This document shows positions 18,022 to 27,742 of a stretch of DNA of 64,000 nt, in pieces. The position numbers and the translations under genes were made by a program. The notes beneath the pieces were generated by a model. The model did no database searches and was not told the origin of the DNA. It saw nothing but the letters and a program-made list of their open reading frames with translations. How positions within the stretch are numbered: the first letter of the stretch is position 1; each line of letters begins with the position of its first letter. This DNA is from Granulosicoccus sp045106475 (GTDB lineage: Bacteria; Pseudomonadota; Gammaproteobacteria; Granulosicoccales; Granulosicoccaceae), in assembly GCA_045106475.1 (NCBI GenBank), contig JBGCEO010000045.1, positions 1 through 64,000 of the forward strand, read 5' to 3'.

Positions 18022-19263
18022 ATGTCATCCCAATTAAACGTTAATGAGCGGCAGTATTCGGTGCCACCGGTTTGTGCCATAGCCATCTGCCTGGATGGTT
18101 GTGAGCCGGCTTATCTGGATGCTGCAATAGAAGCAGGCTTAATGCCTACGCTGGCTCGAATGCGCAAAGAAGGTACTGATCGCCTGGCACATAGTGTGAT
18201 TCCAAGCTTTACCAACCCCAATAACATGTCTATCGCTACAGGACGCCCCCCTGCCGTACATGGCATTTGTGGCAACTTTCTTTATGATCCGGATACCGGG
18301 GAGGAGGTAATGATGAATGATCCGAAATTCCTCAGAGCTCCGACGATCTTCAGTGCGTTTTATAACAATGGACAACGCGTAGCGATCGTAACTGCTAAGG
18401 ATAAACTGCGTGCCTTGTTAGCAGATGGTTTGTCGTTTGATGATGATCGCGCTATCTGCTTTTCGTCAGAGCGCGCTTCTGAAACCACAAAGTCGATTCA
18501 TGGGATCGACAATGCATCAAACTGGCTGGACACCCCGGTGCCGGAGGTTTATTCAGCAGCACTATCAGAATTCGTTTTTGAAGCAGGTGTCAAACTTTTA
18601 AAAGAATTTAAACCTGATGTTATGTATCTGACTACGACTGATTATATTCAGCACAAACACGCCCCGGGTGATGCAGAAGCAAATTCGTTTTACAAGAACT
18701 TCGACAAGTTTCTCACCCAACTGGATGCTGAAGGGGCTGCGATTGTTATAACGGCTGATCATGGTATGAAGCCTAAGCATCTAGCAGATGGTTCGCCCAG
18801 CGTGGTGTATGTACAAGATCTTCTAGATGACTGGTTGGGTAAAGATGCGGCTCGCTTGATTTTGCCCATAACCGATCCCTATGTTGTGCATCATGGTGCT
18901 CTCGGTTCTTTTGGCACAGCCTATTTACCCGCTTCGAGTGATCATGCAGAGATAGTTAAAAAGCTATTAGCTATAGATGGCATTGATGTCGTGCTGAACA
19001 AGCAGGAGGCCTGTGCGCGCTTTGAGTTACCGGCTGATCGCATTGGCGATATTGTCATTATTACTTCTGAGAACGTCACAGTGGGTACAAGCGAGCACCG
19101 TCATGACCTGGCAGCTCTTGATGTGCCGCTTCGTTCACATGGTGGTCTGACTGAGCAAACGGTACCGTTCATTGTCAATCGAAAAATGCCCGAACTGGCT
19201 GCAGCACCTGAGCTTAGAAACTTTGATGTTATTAACGTAGCTTGCCAGGCAGCTCTTCTATAG
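18022..19263 (+). CDS. phnA: Phosphonoacetate hydrolase
   Basis: Alkaline-phosphatase-superfamily enzyme that splits phosphonoacetate to acetate and phosphate. The 413 residues carry the two-metal site in order: Asp in ICLDGCEP, nucleophile Thr in PSFTNPNNMS, TDYIQHKHAPG (Asp/His ligands), TADHGMKPKH (Asp-His pair) and the late SHGGLTEQ His. Length and motifs match the Sinorhizobium PhnA group, which is unrelated to the zinc-ribbon protein also called PhnA. It sits between phnW and phnY, the arrangement expected for the AEP-phosphonoacetaldehyde-phosphonoacetate route. Confidence 0.93.
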   Translation: MSSQLNVNERQYSVPPVCAIAICLDGCEPAYLDAAIEAGLMPTLARMRKEGTDRLAHSVIPSFTNPNNMSIATGRPPAVHGICGNFLYDPDTGEEVMMNDPKFLRAPTIFSAFYNNGQRVAIVTAKDKLRALLADGLSFDDDRAICFSSERASETTKSIHGIDNASNWLDTPVPEVYSAALSEFVFEAGVKLLKEFKPDVMYLTTTDYIQHKHAPGDAEANSFYKNFDKFLTQLDAEGAAIVITADHGMKPKHLADGSPSVVYVQDLLDDWLGKDAARLILPITDPYVVHHGALGSFGTAYLPASSDHAEIVKKLLAIDGIDVVLNKQEACARFELPADRIGDIVIITSENVTVGTSEHRHDLAALDVPLRSHGGLTEQTVPFIVNRKMPELAAAPELRNFDVINVACQAALL

Positions 19264-19330
19264 CTAGTTGCCAGGTTGCATCAGGCGTTGATATTCAACC
19301 AATCCTAATCACTAACAGAAATCCCGTCCT

Positions 19331-20785
19331 ATGAATGGTTCGACCAGTACTGTCAGAAAAGAAGCCATGCGAATTGGTGGCGAAAAGGTGTATTCGGATG
19401 CGGTAATCGAGGTTCGCTACCCCTATACAGATGAGGTTATCGGTACTGTCCCTGCCGGAACGGCTGATCATGCAAAACGAGCTTTTGAGATAGCGGCGAA
19501 TTATCGTCCGCGTCTAACCCGCTATGAAAGGCAACAGATACTGTTCAAAACGGCTGAGCTGATTCGCGAGCGTCGCGAAGAGATTGCGCACTGGCTCACT
19601 CTGGAGCTAGGCATCTGTCATCAACATGCACTTTATGAAACAGGTCGCTCCTATGATGTATTTATGCTTACCGGGCAACTGGCCATACTCGATGATGGAG
19701 CGATTTTTTCCTGCGATCTTACGCCACATGGCAAGGACCGAAAGATCTTTACCAAACGCGAACCAGTCAAAGCCATTTCGGCCATCACCCCTTTCAATCA
19801 CCCTCTGAATATGGTGGCACATAAAATTGCACCGTCTATCGCGACCAATAATTGCATGGTTTGCAAACCGACAGAGTTGACACCACTTACTGCCATCACG
19901 CTTGCAGATATTCTCTATGAAGCTGGATTGCCGCCCGAGATGTTCCAGATCGTTACCGGCATGCCTGCGGATATCGGTGATGAGATGGTGCTCAACGACA
20001 ATATTGAAATCATCACGTTCACTGGTGGTGTTCCTGTGGGAAAGATCATCGCAAGCAAAGGTGCCTACAAACGTCAGGCATTGGAACTAGGCGGTAATGA
20101 TCCGCTAATTGTTTTAAATGATCTAAGCGATGAGGATCTTGATAAGGCAGCAACCATCGCAGTGGCCGGGGCAACTGGCAACTCGGGACAGCGTTGTACT
20201 GCTGTCAAGCGCATTCTGGCACAAGAGTCGATTGCCGATAAACTGGTCGTCAGAATATTAGAAAAAGCCAAAGCACTTAAACATGGCGATCCGATGGACC
20301 CAGCCACACAACTTGGCTGTGTTGTGCATGCGCAAGCCGCGGAGTTGTTCGAAAACCGAGTGCACGATGCGGAAAAAATGGGTGCTAAGATTCTTTATCA
20401 TCCCGGCAGGCAAGGAGCGCTGCTGCCGGCTATTACTGTTGATCATGTGCCACACGACAGTGAACTGGTGATGGAAGAAACGTTTGGCCCTATCGTGCCG
20501 ATAGTGCGGGTGCCCGACGATGATGATGCAGTCATGGCCATCTCCAACTCCACGCAGTTTGGTTTGTCGTCTGGGGTTTGCACTAATAATTTGCACCGTG
20601 CAACTGCATTTATCGAAGGACTTGATGTCGGCACGGTAAATATCTGGGAGCAGCCAGGTTATCGTATTGAGATGTCTCCTTTTGGCGGTATAAAAGATTC
20701 GGGCAATGGTGTTAAGGAAGGGGCGCTGGAAGCGATGAAATACTTTACTAACGTAAAGACCTACTCTTTGCCTTGGCCCAGATGA
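19331..20785 (+). CDS. phnY: Phosphonoacetaldehyde dehydrogenase
   Basis: NAD(P)-dependent aldehyde dehydrogenase that oxidises phosphonoacetaldehyde to phosphonoacetate. The 484-residue ALDH fold has the cofactor motif ITFTGGVPVGK, the general base Glu in ALELGGND and the catalytic Cys in GNSGQRCTAVKR. Substrate assignment comes from the neighbourhood: transaminase upstream, phosphonoacetate hydrolase adjacent. With these three genes the cell uses the PhnWAY pathway rather than the PhnX phosphonatase pathway; no phnX is present here. The next gene starts inside its stop codon region (ATGA overlap). Confidence 0.91.
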   Translation: MNGSTSTVRKEAMRIGGEKVYSDAVIEVRYPYTDEVIGTVPAGTADHAKRAFEIAANYRPRLTRYERQQILFKTAELIRERREEIAHWLTLELGICHQHALYETGRSYDVFMLTGQLAILDDGAIFSCDLTPHGKDRKIFTKREPVKAISAITPFNHPLNMVAHKIAPSIATNNCMVCKPTELTPLTAITLADILYEAGLPPEMFQIVTGMPADIGDEMVLNDNIEIITFTGGVPVGKIIASKGAYKRQALELGGNDPLIVLNDLSDEDLDKAATIAVAGATGNSGQRCTAVKRILAQESIADKLVVRILEKAKALKHGDPMDPATQLGCVVHAQAAELFENRVHDAEKMGAKILYHPGRQGALLPAITVDHVPHDSELVMEETFGPIVPIVRVPDDDDAVMAISNSTQFGLSSGVCTNNLHRATAFIEGLDVGTVNIWEQPGYRIEMSPFGGIKDSGNGVKEGALEAMKYFTNVKTYSLPWPR

Positions 20786-22176
20786 GCCTCAAACCCATAG
20801 CGGGCGAGGGGGAGGTTAACTCTTCCACACGCCGTCAAGACTGGGCTGCTAAAAACCATAGTGCTAATACGCGGCGACTGCTTGAGGAGGATGCGCAGCA
20901 TTTCTTGCATCAATCTGTTTCTACCCCTTGCTTGTCGACGATAGCCAAAGCGGAAGGCGCTTATATAGAAGATACGCAAGGCCGACGATTTCTTGATTTT
21001 CACGGCAACAATGTTCATCACATTGGTTATGGACATCCGCGGCTTAAAGCGGCAATTGCAAAGCAGATGGATGAGCTGCCATTTGCTCCGCGCAGATTTG
21101 CTTGCGCGCCTGCCACCGCCTTAGCCCGTAAGCTGGGTGAAATTGCTCCCGGTAATTTGAGCAAGACGCTGTTCACGACCGGTGGTTCCTCAGCGGTGGA
21201 AGTTGCCCTTAAGATCGCACGTGCGGCAACTGGACGCCATAAGACAATATCATTTTGGGATTCTTTTCATGGCGCAGGATTCGGAGCGTCATCAGTCGGT
21301 GGTGAGCAGATGTTTCGATCCCAAGTCATGGGACCGCTGTTATCTGGTACTGAGCATGTTGCACCGTTTGCCTGTTATCGCTGTCCTTATGGCTACCCTG
21401 ATTTAAACGGTCAGCCTCAGCTTGATTTGTGCAAGATGACTTGTGCAAATTTTGTTCGTTATGTATTGGAGAAGGAAGGTGATGTGGCAGCCGTTGTTGC
21501 TGAGCCGGCCAGAGCGGTGCCGTATATTCCACCGCAAGGGTTCTGGAGCGAAGTAAAAAAGGCCTGTGAGCAACACGGTGCCTTGTTGATTTTTGACGAA
21601 ATTCCAACCGGCTTGGGAAAAACAGGTCGGATGTTTGCGTGCGATCATGATGACGTAGTGCCAGACATACTGGTTATGGGTAAAGCGCTGGGTGGGGGTA
21701 TATTGCCGCTGGCTGCGGTCGTGACAACCCCGGAACTGGATGTGGGCGGGGACTTTGCGTTCGGACACTACACACATGAAAAAAACCCTGTCAGTGCCAT
21801 GGCCGGACTTACCACCATCAGCATTATTGAAGACGAGGCATTGGTTTCCAACGCGGCATCTCTGGGTGCTAAAGCTTTAGATCGTTTGCGGGCCATGCAA
21901 ACGCGTTACCCGGTGATTGGTGATGTTCGAGGCCGCGGATTCCTGTTTGGCATTGAACTGGTTACCAACCCTGAAGACAAAACACCTGCCGATGATCTGG
22001 CCGAGGCAGTTTTATATCGCTGTCTGGATAAAGGGCTGTCTTTTAAACTGTCGCTGGGAAATACATTAACCTTCACTCCACCGCTTGTACTGACCGAGGC
22101 GCAGCTTGAGTTTGCGATGCAGGTTATTGAGGAGTCGCTGCATGAAGAGTGCGCATTGGCCGGTCTACTGTCATGA
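20782..22176 (+). CDS. pbfA: PLP-dependent PbfA-like (R)-1-hydroxy-2-aminoethylphosphonate ammonia-lyase
   Basis: Class-III aminotransferase-fold protein of 464 residues. The fold is clear: HGNNVHHIGYGHPRL near the N-terminus, TTGGSSAVEVALKIAR, the Asp in LIFDEIPTGLGKTG, and the PLP lysine in VMGKALGGGILP. A class-III PLP enzyme directly coupled to phnWAY is the context in which PbfA was described. PbfA eliminates ammonia from (R)-1-hydroxy-AEP to give phosphonoacetaldehyde, so this natural analogue enters the PhnY step. The start is the ATG at 20782, overlapping the phnY TGA. A conventional transaminase cannot be excluded by sequence alone, but phnW already supplies that activity. Confidence 0.75.
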   Translation: MSLKPIAGEGEVNSSTRRQDWAAKNHSANTRRLLEEDAQHFLHQSVSTPCLSTIAKAEGAYIEDTQGRRFLDFHGNNVHHIGYGHPRLKAAIAKQMDELPFAPRRFACAPATALARKLGEIAPGNLSKTLFTTGGSSAVEVALKIARAATGRHKTISFWDSFHGAGFGASSVGGEQMFRSQVMGPLLSGTEHVAPFACYRCPYGYPDLNGQPQLDLCKMTCANFVRYVLEKEGDVAAVVAEPARAVPYIPPQGFWSEVKKACEQHGALLIFDEIPTGLGKTGRMFACDHDDVVPDILVMGKALGGGILPLAAVVTTPELDVGGDFAFGHYTHEKNPVSAMAGLTTISIIEDEALVSNAASLGAKALDRLRAMQTRYPVIGDVRGRGFLFGIELVTNPEDKTPADDLAEAVLYRCLDKGLSFKLSLGNTLTFTPPLVLTEAQLEFAMQVIEESLHEECALAGLLS

Positions 22177-22193
22177 GTATCTGGCAGTAGCGC

Positions 22194-23240
22194 ATGCCAG
22201 TTGAGTTTCCAATCGATCTTAGCGGTATGCGTGTTGTGCGCACGGATGCCGAGATTGAATGCACTGATATTGATGCTGCCCTGCGTCAGGCTGGTGCGCA
22301 ATTGATTTTACTGCCAGAATCGATCGACGAATATCAACTAGCTGATACGCTTGTTGATGCTGATCTTCTATTGATGTGCTACACATCCATAACTGCTCGA
22401 GTATTGGCGGGTGCTACCCGATTAAAGGGTATCGTAAAATATGGTGTTGGCGTTGATGCGATAGATTTTGAAGCTGCTGCAAGGCAACAAATTCCCGTGG
22501 TTAACGTTCCTGATTATGCGGATAACACAGTAGCAGAGGCTGCGTTATGCATGACCTTGTGTCTGTTGCGAAAGATGATGCCTATCTCAACGGCTGTGCA
22601 GCAAAAAGGCTGGATAAACCCTGTGCCGGGTTGGTTAGGTCAGGACTTATCTAACAAGTGTGTGGCGCTTGTCGGTGCAGGACACATAGGTCAAGCTTTT
22701 GCCCGGATGGCGGGGAGTGGTTTTTGCGCAAGTGTCATAGCCTATGATCCGTATCTGTGTCATGCTGAATTAGACGCCCTTGGAATTGAGAAAGTCGAAG
22801 ATCTGCATTCTTTGCTATCTCGTGCTGATGTTGTATCGGTGCACTGTGTGCTAAACGAGCAGACGCGTGGATTGATCGGTAGCGCTGAGTTTGCCGCCAT
22901 GCAACGCCAGCCGGTATTTATCAATGTTTCGCGAGGGGCAATAGTAGATGAACAAGCTTTGATTCAGGCACTGGATACGCGCCAAATTAGTGCGGCAGGA
23001 CTGGATGTGTTTTCCAGCGAACCGCTTGCCAGACATTCTCATCCACTGTCATCGTTGTTTGGCCGTGATAATGTGATTCTGTATCCTCACTTGGCATTTT
23101 ATACGTGTGAAGCAATGGAGCGTCTTACCAGTCAAACATTGGCCCGTTGCCTGGAAATCATGGGCAATGAGCCGGTCCGGATCCGTTCCAATGATCCACG
23201 GCTGAGAGGGCAAATCGGGCATTTTGACTTTCATTCATGA
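22194..23240 (+). CDS. D-2-hydroxyacid dehydrogenase family protein
   Basis: NAD-dependent oxidoreductase of the D-isomer 2-hydroxyacid dehydrogenase family, 348 residues. The N-terminal half has KYGVGVDAIDFEAA and VNVPDYADNTVAE. The Rossmann motif is VGAGHIGQAFARM, and the catalytic set is Arg in INVSRGAIVD, Glu in DVFSSEPL and His in YPHLAFYT. It starts 17 bases after the PbfA-like gene on the same strand and so probably belongs to the phosphonate operon. The substrate is unknown. A phosphonate-bearing hydroxyacid, or phosphite (some family members oxidise it), would be candidates from context alone. Confidence 0.85.
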   Translation: MPVEFPIDLSGMRVVRTDAEIECTDIDAALRQAGAQLILLPESIDEYQLADTLVDADLLLMCYTSITARVLAGATRLKGIVKYGVGVDAIDFEAAARQQIPVVNVPDYADNTVAEAALCMTLCLLRKMMPISTAVQQKGWINPVPGWLGQDLSNKCVALVGAGHIGQAFARMAGSGFCASVIAYDPYLCHAELDALGIEKVEDLHSLLSRADVVSVHCVLNEQTRGLIGSAEFAAMQRQPVFINVSRGAIVDEQALIQALDTRQISAAGLDVFSSEPLARHSHPLSSLFGRDNVILYPHLAFYTCEAMERLTSQTLARCLEIMGNEPVRIRSNDPRLRGQIGHFDFHS

Positions 23241-23392
23241 GTTAAGGCGCAGGCGAAAAGCCTCTCTGAAAGTGATAAGTTCATTCATACCCTTGTATTG
23301 TTTGGTAGGTAGATAGTAATGTGCTCGTAGATTTGCAGGAAAGCTGCGTTGTTTGAAAGCCTATAAATGTCAATAAATCAGGAGATTAATTC

Positions 23393-25429
23393 GTGAAGCG
23401 ATTGTTATTGTCCACTGGCCTGTGTTTTTTTGCAGGTTCGGTGTTGGCCGATTGTCCGGCCGTTACTGTTGCTGACCCTCAAGGTGTCGCGACTGGGGCC
23501 TATCCTCAGCAGTACGAACTATCAGAGTTTCAGGGTGCTGCCAGCTGTGAGCTGTCTTTTGCTGAAAATCCTGATATGGCTGCTCTAAACGCGCAGATCC
23601 GCGGTAACCCTGAGTTACCAGCTCTAGCCGATCGACTTCCTGCAGAGCCACTGGTAGTTGCTCCTTATGCAGCAATTGGTAGCTATGGCGGCACCATGCG
23701 GGCACTGTCAAATGCAACCGAAGCGGGCACCTCGGATTTCTTGTCTACTCGACACGTGAATCTCGTTCGTTACTCCGATGATCTGGCCACTATTGTTCCG
23801 AATGTGGCCAAAGGCTGGGAATGGAATGAAGATTTCACTAAACTGACGTTTTTCCTCCGAGCGGGTCATAAATGGTCTGATGGTGCGCCATTTACAGCTG
23901 AAGACGTCAAGTTCTGGTACGACAACCTCGCGCTGGATTCAAAGGTTATTGAAAAAGCCAAGGACTATGTACTTATAGGCGGTGAGCCGATGACTGTTGA
24001 TGTGGTTGACCCTCAGACAGTTACGTTCAACTTACCGGCGCCAAAGCCTGGTTTGCTGACTCATTTCGCAACCTCGTTTGCACAGGGTTTTCAGCCCAAA
24101 CACTTCCTTGGGCAATTTCACCCGGATATCAATCCTGAAGCTGATGCTCTGGCAACTGCAGCCGGGTATGAGAACGGACTAGCCGTGATTAAAGCGTATT
24201 TTGGTAATTCTGATTGGACAGATACACCATCACCGCTTTTAAACAGTCCTGACAAAGTGGCTCAACTGCCTGCCGATGTCATACCGACATTAGAGAGTCA
24301 TATCTATACTTCTGATACAACCGAAGGACGTCATCTCGTTGCGAATCCTTACTTCTTTATGGTTGATACACAGGGCAATCAATTGCCCTACATCAGTGAG
24401 CAAGATGAAGTCTATATCAATGATGCTCAGGTACGTTTGTTAAAGCTGGTCAATGGCGAAGTTGATTACAAGACGCAATCTCTGCAGTTGTCGGATGTGC
24501 CTTTGTTGTTGGAAAACCAGGAAAAAGGCGACTACAAAATTGATATTCGACCAAAAATTGCCATGCATGCTTTTTCCTTCAACGTCACTTCAGATGATAT
24601 GGAAAAACGAAAGGTTTTCGGTGATGTCAGATTCCGAAGAGCCATGTCTATCGCAATCAACAGAGACGATTTGAACGAAGCTGCGTATTTTGGTCAAGGT
24701 GAGCCTCGTCAGTACATCGGTTTTTCACCGGCACCTGATTTCGTAGATCCGAAGTGGGCAAGCTACGCAACTGAGTACGATCTTGATGGTGCTAAGGCAT
24801 TACTTGATGAAGTCGGTATGGCTGACAAAGACGGTGACGGATTTCGTGAACTACCCAATGGCGATAAATTTGTTTTGAACATGCAATTTGCTACTCAGGG
24901 TATCGCCGGTCAGGTCGTAGAGCTCGTGGGACAGTACTGGTCAGAAGCCGGCATTCAAACCACAGTTAAAGAGATCACACCGGATGAATATCGATCAGCT
25001 CAGTCTTCGAATGCATTGGATGTGGGTATGTGGGAAAAAGGCCAACCGCTTGGAATCGTACTAGGCAATAACGAGTTATGGGTGGCACCTTTCGAGAACT
25101 ACTTTGCTCACCGAACAGGCATGCTCTGGGGTGAATACTTAGAGTCTGATGGCACTAAGGGAGTAGAACCGCCTGACTATGTTAAGCAACTCAATGATGA
25201 CATCAGTGCTTTCCAATCCACTCCCGTCGGATCAGCAGAATCGGATGAGCTTGGTGCGCGGCTTGTCGCCAATATGACAGAAAATCTGCTGTTTATCGGT
25301 ACTGCCCTGACGCCGGATCCGATCTATTACCGCAATGCATTGAAAAACGTTGTGGAGTTCAAGACGGCATCATATGAGTATTATCGAACATATCCTTACC
25401 GTGCTCATCAGTGGTTTTTGAGTGAGTAG
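23393..25429 (+). CDS. Family-5 ABC transporter solute-binding protein
   Basis: Periplasmic binding protein of the peptide/nickel/opine class (SBP_bac_5), 678 residues. It has a GTG start with a good AGGAG eight bases upstream and a Sec signal (MKRLLLSTGLCFFAGSVLA). The class signature region WEWNEDFTKLTFFLRAGHKWSDGAPFTAEDV is present as two adjoining motifs. An acidic Asp/Gly loop (DKDGDGF) occurs near residue 480. At about 680 residues it belongs to the large members that bind oligosaccharide-like or other bulky ligands rather than short peptides. It heads a complete ABC importer and follows the phosphonate catabolic genes by about 150 bases, so its ligand may be a phosphonate conjugate. 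Confidence 0.88.
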   Translation: MKRLLLSTGLCFFAGSVLADCPAVTVADPQGVATGAYPQQYELSEFQGAASCELSFAENPDMAALNAQIRGNPELPALADRLPAEPLVVAPYAAIGSYGGTMRALSNATEAGTSDFLSTRHVNLVRYSDDLATIVPNVAKGWEWNEDFTKLTFFLRAGHKWSDGAPFTAEDVKFWYDNLALDSKVIEKAKDYVLIGGEPMTVDVVDPQTVTFNLPAPKPGLLTHFATSFAQGFQPKHFLGQFHPDINPEADALATAAGYENGLAVIKAYFGNSDWTDTPSPLLNSPDKVAQLPADVIPTLESHIYTSDTTEGRHLVANPYFFMVDTQGNQLPYISEQDEVYINDAQVRLLKLVNGEVDYKTQSLQLSDVPLLLENQEKGDYKIDIRPKIAMHAFSFNVTSDDMEKRKVFGDVRFRRAMSIAINRDDLNEAAYFGQGEPRQYIGFSPAPDFVDPKWASYATEYDLDGAKALLDEVGMADKDGDGFRELPNGDKFVLNMQFATQGIAGQVVELVGQYWSEAGIQTTVKEITPDEYRSAQSSNALDVGMWEKGQPLGIVLGNNELWVAPFENYFAHRTGMLWGEYLESDGTKGVEPPDYVKQLNDDISAFQSTPVGSAESDELGARLVANMTENLLFIGTALTPDPIYYRNALKNVVEFKTASYEYYRTYPYRAHQWFLSE

Positions 25430-25475
25430 GTCTGACTTGAAAATGGCAGTGCCATTTGCCAACTAGTACAAAAAT

Positions 25476-25500
25476 AAACCGGGTCTTGTGGGCCCGGTTT
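25476..25500 (+). terminator. Hairpin after the binding-protein gene
   Basis: AAACCGGG and CCCGGTTT make a perfect 8-base-pair stem with a 9-base loop between the binding-protein gene and the first permease. No T-run follows. I read it as an attenuating or 3'-protecting hairpin that keeps binding-protein mRNA in excess over permease mRNA, a common arrangement. Confidence 0.6.
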
Positions 25501-25541
25501 ACTTCTAGAAATCTTTTTCTGAGTCAGCTGCACTAATATTA

Positions 25542-26552
25542 ATGGCAAGATTTATTCAATTCGCGCTTATGCGTGCTGTGATGTCTCTGTTCACTTTGTT
25601 GACGGTGTCTTTGATCGTCTTCAGCTTGATGGAACTGGTTCCCGGTAATTGCGCTGAGAGATACCTGGCCTTCAAAAATACTCAGGGCTCGCAGATCACC
25701 ATCGATGACATCAAGGCCGAAGAACGTCGCCTTGGGCTCGACCAACCTTTTCTGAAACGCTGGACAGATTGGGTTGGTAATGTATTTTTTAAAGGTGACT
25801 TTGGCGATAGTTGCATACTACGCCTCGACATTAACCAGTTACTCAGCGACAAATTCTGGATCAGCCTGGGTATTTGCCTGGCTGCCTTGGCGGTTGCCTA
25901 CTTAATAGCTATCCCCGTGGGAATCTACTCTGCTACCACGCGAAGTGCTGTTGCAAATAATTCATTGCGTTTTGTCAGCTACCTGGGTTTAGCGCTTCCG
26001 AATTTTCTCTTAGCGTTGATCATCATGTTGATATCAACTGTCCTGTTTGGTGATTCTCTAACAGGCTTGTTCTCCGCGGAATACAGGGATGCTGCCTGGT
26101 CGGTGGACAAATTTCTGGATTTCCTATCCCGCGCATGGTTGCCTATTTTTATTCTCGGCTGGTCAGCCACGGCGTTTGCGCTACAAACCGTGCGTGCTTT
26201 GATGCTCGATGAGGTAGGCAAGCTTTATGTCACCGCTGCCTCGGCGCGTGGTATTTCCGGTTCCAAATTGTTATGGCGCTATCCTGCAAGGCATGCCATG
26301 GGTCCAGTGATCAACTCTTTAGGATTTGATCTCAATCGTATCTTTAATGAACTACCGGTCGTAGCGTTGATTTTAACCCTGACCGAGGCAGGTGCATTGC
26401 TAATCGAATCGCTAGCCCGCTCCAATGATCAGCAGTTGGCGGGAGCTATTATCTTTCTCCTGACGGCCAGCATCGTGTTGGTTAATTTTGTCACGGATAT
26501 CATGCTGGCTCTGATGGATCCGCGCATTCGCAAAGGGCTTATAGGCGCATGA
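25542..26552 (+). CDS. ABC transporter permease, DppB/OppB type
   Basis: Inner-membrane permease of 336 residues with six predicted helices. It has the typical OppB N-terminus (VSLIVFSLMELVPGNCAERY) and the EAA-loop region LMLDEVGKLYVTAASARGIS that docks the ATPases. The periplasmic segment carries Cys residues (NCAERY, DSCILRL) not usual for the family. It overlaps the next permease by 4 bases, so the two halves of the channel are translated together. Confidence 0.9.
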   Translation: MARFIQFALMRAVMSLFTLLTVSLIVFSLMELVPGNCAERYLAFKNTQGSQITIDDIKAEERRLGLDQPFLKRWTDWVGNVFFKGDFGDSCILRLDINQLLSDKFWISLGICLAALAVAYLIAIPVGIYSATTRSAVANNSLRFVSYLGLALPNFLLALIIMLISTVLFGDSLTGLFSAEYRDAAWSVDKFLDFLSRAWLPIFILGWSATAFALQTVRALMLDEVGKLYVTAASARGISGSKLLWRYPARHAMGPVINSLGFDLNRIFNELPVVALILTLTEAGALLIESLARSNDQQLAGAIIFLLTASIVLVNFVTDIMLALMDPRIRKGLIGA

Positions 26553-27742
26553 GTATACTGTCCCGAAAAAGCAAGGAAGACAAGAGCAGGGCTCTGAAGG
26601 AGGCATACTTCACAGCCTCACAAGGACAACTTATTCGTGCTCGCTTTCGTCAGAATCGTGCAGCCATGGTGGCGGCATGGGCATTGACTCTGATGATACT
26701 GATGGGGTTTTTTGCTCCGTTTCTATCCCCTTATTCACCCGATATAGCAGGGCGGGATAAAGCGTATGAGAACGGCCCTCCGCAAATTCCAAAGTTCTGG
26801 GATGAAAACGGTTTTTCTGCCCGACCATTCCTCTACACGCTTGAAAGAGAGCGATCAATCAAAACCAATTTTCGTTGGGTAACCACCGAAAATCGTGACA
26901 AACGACGCTATGTAGAACTGTTTGTGCGGGGCTGGGAGTACAGCTACATAGACTTGCAATGGGATTTGCCTGGTGAACTGCTTGATGTTGATGTAAAGGC
27001 ATTAACTACTGACTTGCATTTGTTTGGTGTGAGTGAGGGTGGTTTGCATCTATTTGGCACTGACGGTTCTGGTAAGGACATTTTCTCTCGAACGCTACAC
27101 GCCATTAATACTTCTTTGGCAGTGGGCACGCTCGGCGTTTTAATATCATTTGTTTTAGCGCTAATAATCGGTGGGGTTGCCGGCTACTTTGGTGGTTGGA
27201 TAGATTCGGTGCTGCAAATGATTACTGATGCAATTCGAACGGTTCCACCGATTCCGCTGTTTATGGCTCTTGCTGCCTTTATGCCAGACTCATGGAGTTC
27301 GGAGACCCGCTTTTTCTTCATAGCCAGTATTCTCGGGCTCATAGGCTGGCCAACCCTTGCCAGGCGAATTCGCACTCATCTACTCACAGAACGGAGCCAG
27401 GAATATGTGCTGGCAGCCGAATTGTGTGGAGCATCCTCCGGGCATGTGATTCGTCGACATTTACTACCCAGTTTCACCAGTTACATAATTGTGGATTTAA
27501 TGATCACATTCCCTTATGTGGTGCGATCGGAAACGGCTTTGAGTTTTATCGGGCTTGGACTGACAGACCCGGTTAACTCGCTAGGGTCTCTTATGCAGAA
27601 TGTGTCGAAAGCTGACGTTATTCTTAATTATCAGTGGTACTTCATACCAGTACTGTTCTTCATTGCGTTTGTGCTGGCATTTGTCTTTGTGGGCGATGGT
27701 TTGCGTGATGCAGCGGACCCGTATTCGAATTCCAAAAAATGA
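26549..27742 (+). CDS. ABC transporter permease, DppC/OppC type, with large insertion
   Basis: Second permease subunit, 397 residues against about 300 for typical DppC. The N-terminal OppC region (ARFRQNRAAMVAAWALTLM) and the EAA loop (SQEYVLAAELCGASSGHVI) are normal. Between the first helix and the rest lies an insertion of roughly 95 residues (about 65-160), rich in Arg, Trp and aromatic residues and presumably periplasmic. Such insertions go with the long binding proteins of this subfamily and may form a docking or substrate-guiding surface. It overlaps both neighbours by 4 bases. Confidence 0.9.
   Translation: MSILSRKSKEDKSRALKEAYFTASQGQLIRARFRQNRAAMVAAWALTLMILMGFFAPFLSPYSPDIAGRDKAYENGPPQIPKFWDENGFSARPFLYTLERERSIKTNFRWVTTENRDKRRYVELFVRGWEYSYIDLQWDLPGELLDVDVKALTTDLHLFGVSEGGLHLFGTDGSGKDIFSRTLHAINTSLAVGTLGVLISFVLALIIGGVAGYFGGWIDSVLQMITDAIRTVPPIPLFMALAAFMPDSWSSETRFFFIASILGLIGWPTLARRIRTHLLTERSQEYVLAAELCGASSGHVIRRHLLPSFTSYIIVDLMITFPYVVRSETALSFIGLGLTDPVNSLGSLMQNVSKADVILNYQWYFIPVLFFIAFVLAFVFVGDGLRDAADPYSNSKK

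Noticed and set aside
20782..22176. Simple second AEP transaminase
   Set aside because: PhnW already gives this activity, and the class-III fold plus coupling to phnY fits PbfA better. The alternative is kept open in the entry.
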